DNA of 64,000 nt, taken from Brevibacillus formosus (GTDB taxonomy: Bacteria > Bacillota > Bacilli > Brevibacillales > Brevibacillaceae). Positions 26,603 to 34,456 of the stretch are shown here, one piece after another (the stretch's first letter is position 1; every line of letters starts with the position of its first letter). The notes under the pieces were generated by a model. The model saw nothing but the letters and a program-made list of their open reading frames with translations. It ran no database searches and was not told the origin of the DNA. Location: NCBI RefSeq assembly GCF_003013405.1, contig NZ_PXZL01000007.1:310001-374000 (forward strand), read 5' to 3'. A program made the translations under genes and the position numbers.

Positions 26603-27070
26603 TCACTCCTTCCCGATAATGTCTTTCCATGTCACATGGATCACGTTCATGATGAGCAGAGCACCGCTGATCGGAATCACCATGTATACATAACCCATGG
26701 GAACGAGCAGAGTGGGTGAGGTTTGGGTCATGCTTCTCGCAGACAACAAATAGCCTTGCTGAACCATGACGAGAAAAAAGACCAGACTACACAAAGCGGC
26801 AATAACCAGCACCAGCTTGTTCATGCGAGGCGACAAGTACTTTTGAATGTATTCCGTACCGATATGTGCTTTGATCGACATTGCGTACGCTGATCCCAGA
26901 AACGTGATCCAGATCAGCAAATACCGAGCCAATTCCTCCGTCCAGGCCAAGGGCTGGTCGAGCAAAAAACGGAAAAGCACCTGCAGGAAGACAGCGATCA
27001 CCATAATAGCCAGAAGGGCAATGATGAAAAAACGAAGGATGCTGTTTATTTTGGAAACAAGGTTGCCCAC
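26603..27070 (-). CDS. dctQ: TRAP transporter small permease (DctQ)
   Basis: A 155-residue four-helix membrane protein of the DctQ family; FRFLLDQPLAWTEELARYLLIWITFLGSA is its hallmark. It pairs with DctM. GTG 27070 was chosen because AAAGGAG lies 7 bases upstream; the in-frame TTG at 27076 is too close to it. Confidence 0.93.
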   Translation of the reverse strand: MGNLVSKINSILRFFIIALLAIMVIAVFLQVLFRFLLDQPLAWTEELARYLLIWITFLGSAYAMSIKAHIGTEYIQKYLSPRMNKLVLVIAALCSLVFFLVMVQQGYLLSARSMTQTSPTLLVPMGYVYMVIPISGALLIMNVIHVTWKDIIGKE

Positions 27071-27134
27071 ACACAATCTCCTTTCGCAGGAAAAAGGGGA
27101 GAAAAGCCAGAGTGGCTCCTCTCCCTTCTGCCGT

Positions 27135-28190
27135 TTATTTTATATTTACAATTTGATCCACCAGCTCTTTGCCAAACTGTCCGGAAAATTTGTCATAGAC
27201 AGGCTTCATCGCATCGCGGAAAGCTTGCTTATCCACGTCCTCGGTAATGACTACCCCTTTTGCCTTAATATTCGAGATAGCCTCTTCTTCCATCTTGATC
27301 ATCAACTCACGCTCGTATTGACCTGCTTTCTTGGCTTCCTCGGCAAGAAGTTGCTGGATATCTGCCGGGAGCTTATCCCATACAGGCTTGCTGAACAAGA
27401 TCATCGCCGCTGAGTAGACATGCCCGGTGAGGGCCATTTGTGTTTGCTTGGATTCATATAGCTTGTAGGTTTGTGCGACAATCGCCGGATTTTCCTGGGC
27501 ATCAACGACTCCTTGTTGCAGCGCCGTCAGCGCCTCTGTCCAAGCCATCGGGGTCGGCTTCGCTCCCAATGCTTCGAATGCAGCCAGATGGATCGGGTTT
27601 TCCTGTGTGCGTATCTTCAACCCTGCCACATCCTCCGGCTTTTTGATCACCTTCGAGCCGTTTGTAATATGGCGGAAGCCGTTTTCAGCCCATGCCAGCC
27701 CGACCAGATTGGCATTTTCTAAATCCTTGAGCAAGTCTTTTCCGACTTGTCCGTCGAGTACCTTGTACGCTTGCTCACGGCTCTCAAACAAGAACGGAAG
27801 ATCCAGCACGCCAAGCTTCGGATGGAAGTTCATCACCGGCGCAGTCGAGGTAATCGACATATCCGCCGTTCCAAAGGTCAGCGCCTCTGTCAATTCACGC
27901 TCCGCTCCCAGCTGGCTCAGCGGATACACCTCAATTTTCACTTTTCCGCTCGAGCGCTTGTCGACATCCTCGGCCATTTTTTTCAGTGCCAAATGATATG
28001 GATGATCCTCCGTCAGTGAATGCCCTGCTTTGAATACATAGCTTTGGCCGTCACTTTTCGGCGCTTCTGTTCCCCCGGCTTGTCCCGCAGACGGGGCAGT
28101 CTGTTGACCGCCCCCTCCTCCGCACGCCGCCAGAAATAAAGACACAGACATGATGCTCGCTAGCACGAAGCTCCCCTTTTTCCGAAACAT
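27135..28190 (-). CDS. dctP: TRAP transporter substrate-binding lipoprotein (DctP)
   Basis: A 351-residue DctP-family binding protein with a lipoprotein signal peptide; the lipobox LAAC places the lipid-anchored cysteine near residue 23, followed by a glycine-rich linker. The mature domain shows KAGHSLTEDHPYHLALKKMAEDV, ELTEALTFGTADMSITST and GLKIRTQENPIHLAAFEALGAKPTPMAWTEALTALQQGVVDAQENP. The arginine in KIRTQ is the carboxylate ligand of the family, so the substrate is most likely an organic acid. Confidence 0.95.
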   Translation of the reverse strand: MFRKKGSFVLASIMSVSLFLAACGGGGGQQTAPSAGQAGGTEAPKSDGQSYVFKAGHSLTEDHPYHLALKKMAEDVDKRSSGKVKIEVYPLSQLGAERELTEALTFGTADMSITSTAPVMNFHPKLGVLDLPFLFESREQAYKVLDGQVGKDLLKDLENANLVGLAWAENGFRHITNGSKVIKKPEDVAGLKIRTQENPIHLAAFEALGAKPTPMAWTEALTALQQGVVDAQENPAIVAQTYKLYESKQTQMALTGHVYSAAMILFSKPVWDKLPADIQQLLAEEAKKAGQYERELMIKMEEEAISNIKAKGVVITEDVDKQAFRDAMKPVYDKFSGQFGKELVDQIVNIK

Positions 28191-28218
28191 GCAATAGTCC
28201 CCCTGTTGATTCTTTTGT

Positions 28219-28989
28219 TTAGATGCCTCTTCCGCCGTCTACATTCATGACCTCGCCCGTGACAATTTTGGATAGATCTGAAGCCAAATAGAGAGCCGCC
28301 TGCGCGATATCCTCCGGCTGAATCAACATGCCCAATGGGACACTGCTGATGAAAATATCTTTTTTCCCGGCCTCTACTTGCGCTTCATCTCCATTAATAA
28401 ACTTACCCAGCATCGGCGTCTCTGCCGGCCCCGGATTGATAACATTGACCCGGATTTGAAAAGGAGCGAGCTCAATCGCCAGTGCCTTGCTCAACATGAT
28501 AGCGGCCCCTTTGGACGCGCAGTACGCATTCAGCCCCGGACGGGCTCTGATCCCGGCAATCGAAGCGATGTTGATGATGCTGCCTTTCCCCTTCTCTTTC
28601 ATGTGGGGAACCGCATGTCTTGTCGTCAAAAAGACCGACTTCGTGTTCACAGACATGATGCGATCCCACTGCTCCAAGGTCAGCTCCTCAATAGGAGTAA
28701 ACGCTTGCGGAACACCCGCGCAGTTGACCAGAACATCGATCGAGCCGTACGCTCCGAGCGTTTCCATCACGAGTGCAGCAACGCTCGTATCGTCTGCCAC
28801 ATCCGTTTGCACCGCATGACCTTTCCCTTGTGGCAGCTCTTGAGCGACTGATACTGCCGCTTCTTTGTTCAAATCAGCCAGAATGACGTTGGCTCCCTCG
28901 GCCGCAAAAAGCATCGCAATGGCTTTGCCCATTCCTGACGCTGCCCCTGTTACAATCGCCGTTTTTCCTTGCAAAAGCTGCCCATTCAT
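28219..28989 (-). CDS. Short-chain dehydrogenase/reductase
   Basis: A 256-residue classical SDR. The cofactor motif TGAASGMG is at residues 12-19, NCAG near 90, and the catalytic Ser...Tyr-x-x-x-Lys appears as SIAGI...YCASK (about 145-161). Typical 3-oxoacyl-ACP-reductase-like annotation would be misleading; context points to oxidation or reduction of a small hydroxy or keto acid. The ATG overlaps the stop of the aldehyde dehydrogenase gene (ATGA). Confidence 0.88.
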   Translation of the reverse strand: MNGQLLQGKTAIVTGAASGMGKAIAMLFAAEGANVILADLNKEAAVSVAQELPQGKGHAVQTDVADDTSVAALVMETLGAYGSIDVLVNCAGVPQAFTPIEELTLEQWDRIMSVNTKSVFLTTRHAVPHMKEKGKGSIINIASIAGIRARPGLNAYCASKGAAIMLSKALAIELAPFQIRVNVINPGPAETPMLGKFINGDEAQVEAGKKDIFISSVPLGMLIQPEDIAQAALYLASDLSKIVTGEVMNVDGGRGI

Positions 28990-30410
28990 AGGTTGATCAC
29001 TACCATTCGCTCTTCGGTCATCTCTTCGACTGCGTAACGCGGACCTTCCTTGCCCAGCCCGCTGTTTTTGATTCCGCCGTATGGCATGACGTCATTGCGG
29101 TAGGTCGATACGTCGTTGATCACCACGCCACCGTACTCCAGCACACGCGCCGCTTTCATCGCGATGTTCAAATCACGGGTAAAAATCCCCGCCTGCAAGC
29201 CGTACTCCGAATCGTTCGCTTGTGTAAAAGCATCTTCAAGGTCACTGTACGGAATGATCGTAACAACGGGCGCGAACACTTCCCGGCAAACCACCTTCAT
29301 CTCTGGCCTGGTATCCACCAACACAGCAGGATAGAAGAGTGCCCCTTCCCGTTTGACAGGCAGGAGCGATCTGGCCCCTTGGCTAATCGCTTCCTGTACC
29401 CATTCCTCAGTACGACTCGCCTCTTTTTCACTGATCATCGGACCGACATCCGTGTCCGGATCTTCCGGGTTCCCTACCTTCAACTGCTGGACATGCGAGA
29501 TATACAAGTCACTGAACGCCTGCATAACCGATTCATGCACGTAAATGCGCTGGACAGCAATGCACGCCTGGCCAGCATTGTGAAAGCTGCGGGCGGCTGT
29601 TTGACGGGCTGCCAGCTCCAAATCTGCATCGAGGTGCACGATATTGGGAGAGTTGTTGCCCAGCTCTAGCGCGACGGGACGCATGCCACTTCGCTCCTTG
29701 ATGCGGCGACCGACTTCTCCTGACCCGGTAAAGGTGTACATGGCGATGCGTTCTTCATCCAGCAGCCATTCCCCTACCTGACTGCCTGCCCCCGTCACGA
29801 TATTTACATAGCCTTTAGGCAGGCCTGCTTCCTCCAGAATCTCCACTAACAGAAAGGTTGCGATAGGCGTGACTGTAGCGGGCTTAACCACCAGCGTATT
29901 TCCTGCGGCTAGCGCTGGCGCGATCTTGTGCGTGCTGAGCAGCAAGGGATAGTTAAACGGCGTAATGGCCCCAATCACTCCCTTTGGCACCCGAATGGTA
30001 AAGCCCAGACGGTTTTCTGAGCCTTCCGTTGCTTGCAGCGGAATCATTTCCCCGTGAATTTTCTTGGCTTCCTCTGCTGACAAGCGCAGTGTATTGATCG
30101 TCCGATCCAGCTCATTCATCGCGTCCTTGCGCGTTTTGCCCACTTCACGAATCAAGGATCGCTCCAGCTCGTCCCGGCGTTCCTCCATTAGCTCAGAGGC
30201 TTTCAGCAAAATTTTGTATCGTTGAAAAGGAGTCAATTTATCTGTCTTAAACGTCTCCCACGCAGCTTCCACCGCTTCTGTTACATGCTGCTGCTCTGCC
30301 TTGGCAATACGCGCGATGCACTCACCCGTGTACTTGTGAAGGACGGGAATGTAGCTCTCGGTTTTCACCCATTCTCCACCGATGTACAAATCATACGATC
30401 TCGCTTCCAT
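28986..30410 (-). CDS. NAD(P)-dependent aldehyde dehydrogenase
   Basis: A 474-residue non-acylating aldehyde dehydrogenase. [22 protein letters not shown] binds cofactor, ELGNNSPNIV carries the general-base glutamate, and the catalytic cysteine is in NAGQACIAVQRI (about residue 284). The sequence resembles the lactaldehyde / non-phosphorylating glyceraldehyde-3-phosphate group more than fatty aldehyde enzymes. ATG 30410 has GGAGG 8 bases upstream and is preferred to the ATG at 30428. Its place between a decarboxylating dehydrogenase and an SDR suggests it oxidises a pathway aldehyde. Confidence 0.9.
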   Translation of the reverse strand: MEARSYDLYIGGEWVKTESYIPVLHKYTGECIARIAKAEQQHVTEAVEAAWETFKTDKLTPFQRYKILLKASELMEERRDELERSLIREVGKTRKDAMNELDRTINTLRLSAEEAKKIHGEMIPLQATEGSENRLGFTIRVPKGVIGAITPFNYPLLLSTHKIAPALAAGNTLVVKPATVTPIATFLLVEILEEAGLPKGYVNIVTGAGSQVGEWLLDEERIAMYTFTGSGEVGRRIKERSGMRPVALELGNNSPNIVHLDADLELAARQTAARSFHNAGQACIAVQRIYVHESVMQAFSDLYISHVQQLKVGNPEDPDTDVGPMISEKEASRTEEWVQEAISQGARSLLPVKREGALFYPAVLVDTRPEMKVVCREVFAPVVTIIPYSDLEDAFTQANDSEYGLQAGIFTRDLNIAMKAARVLEYGGVVINDVSTYRNDVMPYGGIKNSGLGKEGPRYAVEEMTEERMVVINL

Positions 30411-30430
30411 GTCCTCTTCCTCCCTCATAT

Positions 30431-31507
30431 TTATCTCGTTGTTTGATAGATGTGGCGAACGATTTCGTCTCCCAATTCTTTCGTTGTCGCCGTTCCCCCA
30501 AGATCAGGAGTGAGCACCTTGCCATCCTGCAACACGTTTTCGATGGCGTTCATGATGACCGTACTGAGCTCTGGCAGATCGAGATGATCCATCATCATGG
30601 CGAGGCTCCATACTTGTGCGATCGGATTGGCGATTCCTTTGCCCGCGATATCTGGCGCAGAGCCGTGAATGGGCTCAAACATGGATGGATACTTGCGCTC
30701 CGGATTGATGTTCGCGGAAGGAGCCAAGCCCAAACCTCCGACGATCGCCGCCCCCAGATCGGTCAAAATGTCCCCAAACAAGTTGCTCGCGACAACGACG
30801 TCAAACGTTTCTGGTCGCGTGATGAAATAGGCAGCGAGTGCGTCGATATGATACAAATTGGTCTGAATACCTGAGTATTCCTGACTGACTTCCTTGACGA
30901 TCTCATCCCAGAAAGGCATGGAATGGTTAATGCCGTTGGATTTCGTTGCCGCGGTCACACTCTTTTTCGAACGTTTTTCCGCCAGTGCGTAAGCGTACTT
31001 GAGGATGCGCTCTGTGCCATACCGGGTAAACACGTTGTTTTGCACCGCCATTTCGTACGGTGTACCCTGATGCATGCGCCCTCCCATATTGGAGTACTCA
31101 CCCTCTGTGTTCTCCCGCACCACGACGAAATCGAAATCGGCATGCCCTTTATAGCGAAGAGGGCTTTCCAGACCTTTGAGCAGCTTGACCGGGCGAAGGT
31201 TCACATACTGCTGGAATGCCCGGCGAATCGGCAAGATCAACTCCCACACAGAGACATGATCAGGAACCTCGGGCGCACCAATCGCACCAAGCAGAATCAA
31301 ATCATAGTCTTTTAAAATACCGAGTCCATTCTCCGGCATCATTTTGCCGTGTTGGAGATAGTAGCTACAGTTCCAATCCATGACATCACGAGCAAACCGA
31401 ATGCCGCCGTGACTCTCTTCTATGGCACCTAACACCTTCAGGCCTTCTTCCATGACCTCGGGACCGATTCCGTCTCCTGGAATTACTGCAATGGAATAGT
31501 GTAGCAA
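30431..31507 (-). CDS. Tartrate/D-malate-type decarboxylating dehydrogenase
   Basis: A 358-residue member of the isocitrate/isopropylmalate dehydrogenase superfamily. VIPGDGIGPEVMEEGL is at the N-terminus, NLRPVKLL and VVVRENTEGEYSNMGGR form the substrate site, and NLFGDILTDLGAAIVGGLG and FEPIHGSAPDIAGKGIANP complete the active and NAD sites. The details fit tartrate dehydrogenase/decarboxylase (TtuC, DmlA) better than LeuB. The start is TTG 31507, with AGGAGG 7 bases upstream, giving the family N-terminus; a longer reading frame to 31627 runs over the sigma-54 promoter and is rejected. It is the first gene of the operon. Confidence 0.9.
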   Translation of the reverse strand: MLHYSIAVIPGDGIGPEVMEEGLKVLGAIEESHGGIRFARDVMDWNCSYYLQHGKMMPENGLGILKDYDLILLGAIGAPEVPDHVSVWELILPIRRAFQQYVNLRPVKLLKGLESPLRYKGHADFDFVVVRENTEGEYSNMGGRMHQGTPYEMAVQNNVFTRYGTERILKYAYALAEKRSKKSVTAATKSNGINHSMPFWDEIVKEVSQEYSGIQTNLYHIDALAAYFITRPETFDVVVASNLFGDILTDLGAAIVGGLGLAPSANINPERKYPSMFEPIHGSAPDIAGKGIANPIAQVWSLAMMMDHLDLPELSTVIMNAIENVLQDGKVLTPDLGGTATTKELGDEIVRHIYQTTR

Positions 31508-31557
31508 CGGTCTCCCTCCTAAAAATCTAAATTTTTCGACTTTATACAAACTATCCC

Positions 31558-31575
31558 TTGCATGATTAATGCCAA
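31558..31575 (-). promoter_or_regulatory. Sigma-54 (-24/-12) promoter of the hydroxyacid/TRAP operon
   Basis: TTGGCATTAATCATGCAA on the minus strand has the invariant GG and GC separated by exactly 10 bases, the spacing required for sigma-54. Transcription would start near 31547. A sigma-54 activator gene lies just upstream. Confidence 0.8.
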
Positions 31576-31645
31576 GCTCCGTATCATACCCCTGACCGGA
31601 TAAAAGGCTATCATCCGTTCTCTCCATGCCTCACTTGTCAGGTGA

Positions 31646-31691
31646 CATTGCAAAACAAACGCAACAAAATGTTGCAACACACATTGCAACA
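31646..31691 (-). promoter_or_regulatory. Upstream activator boxes for the sigma-54 operon
   Basis: A perfect inverted repeat, TGTTGCAA-6 bases-TTGCAACA (31670-31691), followed by a looser TTGC...GCAA pair (31646-31668). They lie about 80-130 bases upstream of the -24/-12 promoter, the usual distance for enhancer sites of sigma-54 activators. The adjacent activator gene is the likely binder. Confidence 0.7.
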
Positions 31692-31723
31692 TTTATTCAC
31701 TTCAAGCCATACCGTTTCATCCA

Positions 31724-33460
31724 TTATGGCTCTTCCTGATTAATCGGTGCTCCAATCTGGTATTCTTCTATTTTGCGGTACAACGTATTTCGACCAATTT
31801 GCAGCATTTTAGCCGCTTTGCTGACATTACCGCCACTTTTCTCGAGCGCCTTTTTGATCGCTTTTCTCTCTGTTTCACGCAGCGAAGGTATGGCATGATC
31901 CGAAGTCTCAGACGTATCGGCTTCCATCAATCCCTCGAGCTGGATGTGATCGCAATCAATGGTGTCCCCCTCTGCCAAAAACACCGCTTGAATCAGCACG
32001 CCTTGCAGTTCCCGGATATTGCCCGGCCACGAATAAGCACACAGCTTATCCTTTGCTTCCGTGGTCAGTATGTATGGTTGTTCTGTGTCGATCTGCTGCA
32101 ATAGATGCTCCGCCAACTGGATGATATCACTGCGCTTTTTCAACGACGGCAAATGAATGGTGACCCCTTTGAGCCGGTAGTACAGGTCAGCCCGAAAACG
32201 TCCCGCCTTGATCTCCTCTGACAGGTTTCTATGCGTAGCGGCTATGATCCGCGCATAAATCGGGCGGGATTGATTGCTCCCCACCGGGGTGACGACCTTT
32301 TCCTGCAAAACGCGCAGCAGTGCCGCTTGCGCACGCAAAGACATATCCCCGATCTCATCCAAAAAGATCGTGCCCTTTTTCGCCGCTTCAAACTTTCCGA
32401 TTCTACCTTCCCGATGCGCCCCTGTGAATGATCCGCTTTCATATCCAAACAATTCACTCTCGATCAAATTTTCTGGAATTGAACTGCAGTTCACTGCGAT
32501 AAACGGCTCATGCGAGCGCGGACCTGTCTCATGGACCATCTGAGCGAACAGCTCTTTCCCCGTACCGCTCTCCCCCAAAATAATCACAGGAAAGTCTACC
32601 TGAGCAGCCTTTTGTCCGAGCATCTTTGCCTGCAGGAAGAGCGGGCATGAACCAGCTAGACGCGGAAAGGGCTTCAGCTGTACTTTGGGTGCCGCAGACC
32701 AAAAACGCGGGCGATGATCTTTCACATGACGGCCAGCACGCTCTTGCTCCGCACTTACTCTTGTCCCCAAGGCTTCCTTTCCGAGCTGCTGCTGCGCGGC
32801 TTCATTTAGGCCCACGATACGCTCGTCCCGATCCAAGCCGACGAGTGCCAGCTTTTCTCGACCATCTCTTGAGCTTGATGATGTTGGCAAGGCAATCACG
32901 CGTTCCGCATCTGCTAACAAAAAGCGGTTTTGCAGAGCTTCTGCGATCATGCAAGCAATGGTTAGGGCAAACGGGTGGGAATATTCTTTACGCGTACTAA
33001 TGTCAATGATGCCCAGCAGCTCACCCGCTGGTGAAAAAATAGGTGCCGCCGAGCATGCAAGAAAGCGATTTTCCAAGAAGTAGTGTTGCTCTCCCTGTAC
33101 CTGAATCGGCTGTTGCGCGATCAGTGCTGTCCCAATCGCGTTGGTTCCTTTGTAATCTTCTGTCCAGTTCGCTCCGATTTGCAGCTGTACTTTTTGTGCC
33201 TGGTTGGCGAAGACCGGGTCCCCGATCGTTTGTATAATATTTCCTTCCCGGTCAGACAAGAGTGCAATGTGCTCAGTCGATAACAAAAAGGGAGCAAGCT
33301 TGTTAAAAAGCGGGAGACTTTCACGAATCAGAGGGTGATTATCCTGAATGATTTCTTTGATTCGTCGGGCAGAAATGATTTGATCATTGGCCTTCTCCGT
33401 AGCCTTGAGGTTCGATTTCTGACAGCGCTTCCAAGATTGCTGAACAATCGTCGACAACAC
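31724..33460 (-). CDS. Sigma-54-dependent activator, AcoR-like (GAF-AAA+-Fis)
   Basis: A 578-residue enhancer-binding protein. An N-terminal sensory region with a GAF-like domain (about 60-190), a possible PAS-like stretch (about 205-235, [17 protein letters not shown]), the AAA+ domain (about 270-500) with Walker A GESGTGKE, the sigma-54-contacting loop GSFTGA in place of GAFTGA, and DEIGDM, and a Fis-type helix-turn-helix at the end ([20 protein letters not shown]). Start is GTG 33460 or TTG 33457 after GGGAGG; both are plausible. It lies just upstream of the sigma-54 operon and in the same direction, and probably controls it. The effector is unknown. Confidence 0.92.
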   Translation of the reverse strand: MLSTIVQQSWKRCQKSNLKATEKANDQIISARRIKEIIQDNHPLIRESLPLFNKLAPFLLSTEHIALLSDREGNIIQTIGDPVFANQAQKVQLQIGANWTEDYKGTNAIGTALIAQQPIQVQGEQHYFLENRFLACSAAPIFSPAGELLGIIDISTRKEYSHPFALTIACMIAEALQNRFLLADAERVIALPTSSSSRDGREKLALVGLDRDERIVGLNEAAQQQLGKEALGTRVSAEQERAGRHVKDHRPRFWSAAPKVQLKPFPRLAGSCPLFLQAKMLGQKAAQVDFPVIILGESGTGKELFAQMVHETGPRSHEPFIAVNCSSIPENLIESELFGYESGSFTGAHREGRIGKFEAAKKGTIFLDEIGDMSLRAQAALLRVLQEKVVTPVGSNQSRPIYARIIAATHRNLSEEIKAGRFRADLYYRLKGVTIHLPSLKKRSDIIQLAEHLLQQIDTEQPYILTTEAKDKLCAYSWPGNIRELQGVLIQAVFLAEGDTIDCDHIQLEGLMEADTSETSDHAIPSLRETERKAIKKALEKSGGNVSKAAKMLQIGRNTLYRKIEEYQIGAPINQEEP

Positions 33461-33562
33461 GATTCCCTCCCCCAAAAATCATTCCCTCTCAGTATAACAT
33501 GAGAGTCTTTGCTATAGAAAAACCAGTCGAACCACGAGCACATTTGTCCGACTGGCTGCTAT

Positions 33563-33952
33563 TTATCTGAATTTCCGCGAATAGAAAAATTCCGTAATTG
33601 GCGCCACAATGAACGTCAAACCGACGACGACTGCTAAAGGAATATTTTGAATGTCATTAAGTGCAGTAACCCCTTCCGACAGAAACAGGACCGCAGCAGA
33701 CAGCACCATAAGCGCATAGTATCCGATTCTCGCACTTTGCGTCTTGATATGCTTGTCCAATTCGTCACTTTCACTGTATTTCCCGCCCTCGTAGTCTCCC
33801 CAGGTGATCGAGTTCAACAAGTACGACAGTGCAATGCAACCGAAAATGATCGTGCTTGCATCCAGCATCTCATAACGAACCCACCGATAGCCTCCGTGCC
33901 CTGCGATCGCCAACAATAGGATGGATGAAACAATCACGTTGAACTTTTTCAT
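33563..33952 (-). CDS. Small four-helix membrane protein of unknown function
   Basis: A 129-residue protein with four hydrophobic segments (about 5-22, 32-50, 72-93, 99-118) and a short charged loop between the second and third (DYEGGKYSESDELDKHIKTQ). I do not recognise the family. It is 7 bases downstream of the small XRE regulator and has GAGGAG before its ATG, so the two form an operon. Such HTH-plus-membrane-protein pairs are common in Firmicutes, and the membrane protein may antagonise or transmit a signal to the regulator, but that is inference. Confidence 0.75.
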   Translation of the reverse strand: MKKFNVIVSSILLLAIAGHGGYRWVRYEMLDASTIIFGCIALSYLLNSITWGDYEGGKYSESDELDKHIKTQSARIGYYALMVLSAAVLFLSEGVTALNDIQNIPLAVVVGLTFIVAPITEFFYSRKFR

Positions 33953-33959
33953 GGTTTTC

Positions 33960-34160
33960 TCACTCCTCACTGTATGGTTGAAACAGCTCGTCAATCGTTA
34001 CCCCTAAATTGCTCGCCAAATCAAAAGCCAATTGCAGGCTCGGGTCGTATTTGTTGTTCTCTATCGCATTGATCGTCTGTCTGCTAACCTTGCACAGCTC
34101 AGCCAACCTGCCTTGCGAGATGTTCCCTTTTTCTCGAAATTCCTTTATTCGATTTTTCAT
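33960..34160 (-). CDS. XRE-family repressor (YgzD-like)
   Basis: A 66-residue helix-turn-helix protein that is almost only the DNA-binding domain: NISQGRLAELCKVSRQTINAIENNKYDPSLQLAFDLASNLGVTIDELF. Short proteins of this type usually bind as dimers to inverted repeats in their own promoter. ATG 34160 has GGAAGG 11 bases upstream; an in-frame GTG 34172 touches that site. The promoter region carries three copies of GGGTGTAAAA, probably its operators. Confidence 0.9.
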   Translation of the reverse strand: MKNRIKEFREKGNISQGRLAELCKVSRQTINAIENNKYDPSLQLAFDLASNLGVTIDELFQPYSEE

Positions 34161-34187
34161 GGAGTTGTTCACCTTCCATTTACAGGT

Positions 34188-34211
34188 GGGTGTAAAAAAC
34201 CTTTTACACCC
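34188..34211. promoter_or_regulatory. Perfect 10-bp inverted repeat, probable XRE operator
   Basis: GGGTGTAAAA, a 4-base spacer and TTTTACACCC, overlapping the predicted transcription start of the XRE gene. A third copy of the half-site is at 34249-34258, upstream of the -35, so the promoter is bracketed by half-sites. Confidence 0.8.
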
Positions 34212-34213
34212 AA

Positions 34214-34243
34214 ACTATAGAGCAAGACAACGAGACATGTCAA
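34214..34243 (-). promoter_or_regulatory. Promoter of the XRE-membrane protein operon
   Basis: A consensus TTGACA, an 18-base spacer and TATAGT on the minus strand. The operator repeats lie on both sides, which fits repression by the gene product. Confidence 0.75.
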
Positions 34244-34299
34244 ACATGTTTTACACCCCTAGCCGTCATCGGTCATTTTCCGACACATATCCACTCTTT

Positions 34300-34338
34300 T
34301 GTCCCAATACGGAACACAACATGCTCCATTATGGAACA
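34300..34338 (+). promoter_or_regulatory. Two tandem 17-bp activator boxes upstream of aldB
   Basis: TGTCCCAATACGGAACA (34300-34316) and TGCTCCATTATGGAACA (34322-34338) agree at 13 of 17 positions and start 22 bases apart, two helical turns. Each is an imperfect palindrome of the form TGTTCC...GGAACA. They lie about 70-100 bases upstream of the sigma-54-type promoter and are the likely enhancer. Confidence 0.7.
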
Positions 34339-34390
34339 ATTTCTACCCTCATCCATTCAAGAAAACGCTGTCATTTCGAGCTTTTTCACG

Positions 34391-34406
34391 TTGGTACGAG
34401 ACTTGC
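34391..34406 (+). promoter_or_regulatory. Sigma-54 (-24/-12) promoter of aldB
   Basis: TTGGTACGAGACTTGC has GG and GC 10 bases apart and near-consensus flanks (TTGG-ACG, TTGC). Transcription would start about 40 bases before the aldB ATG. Confidence 0.78.
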
Positions 34407-34456
34407 TTTTAGAGAGGGCTGTAAAGAAATATGTGATAAATGAGGAGGCGCTCGCA

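Noticed and set aside
31508-31627. Longer N-terminus of the tartrate-type dehydrogenase
   Set aside because: It runs over the -24/-12 promoter; the TTG start at 31507 has AGGAGG at the right distance and gives the family start.
34331-34456. Upstream extension of the aldB reading frame
   Set aside because: It overlaps the activator boxes and the sigma-54 promoter, lacks a Shine-Dalgarno, and does not fit the family N-terminus.
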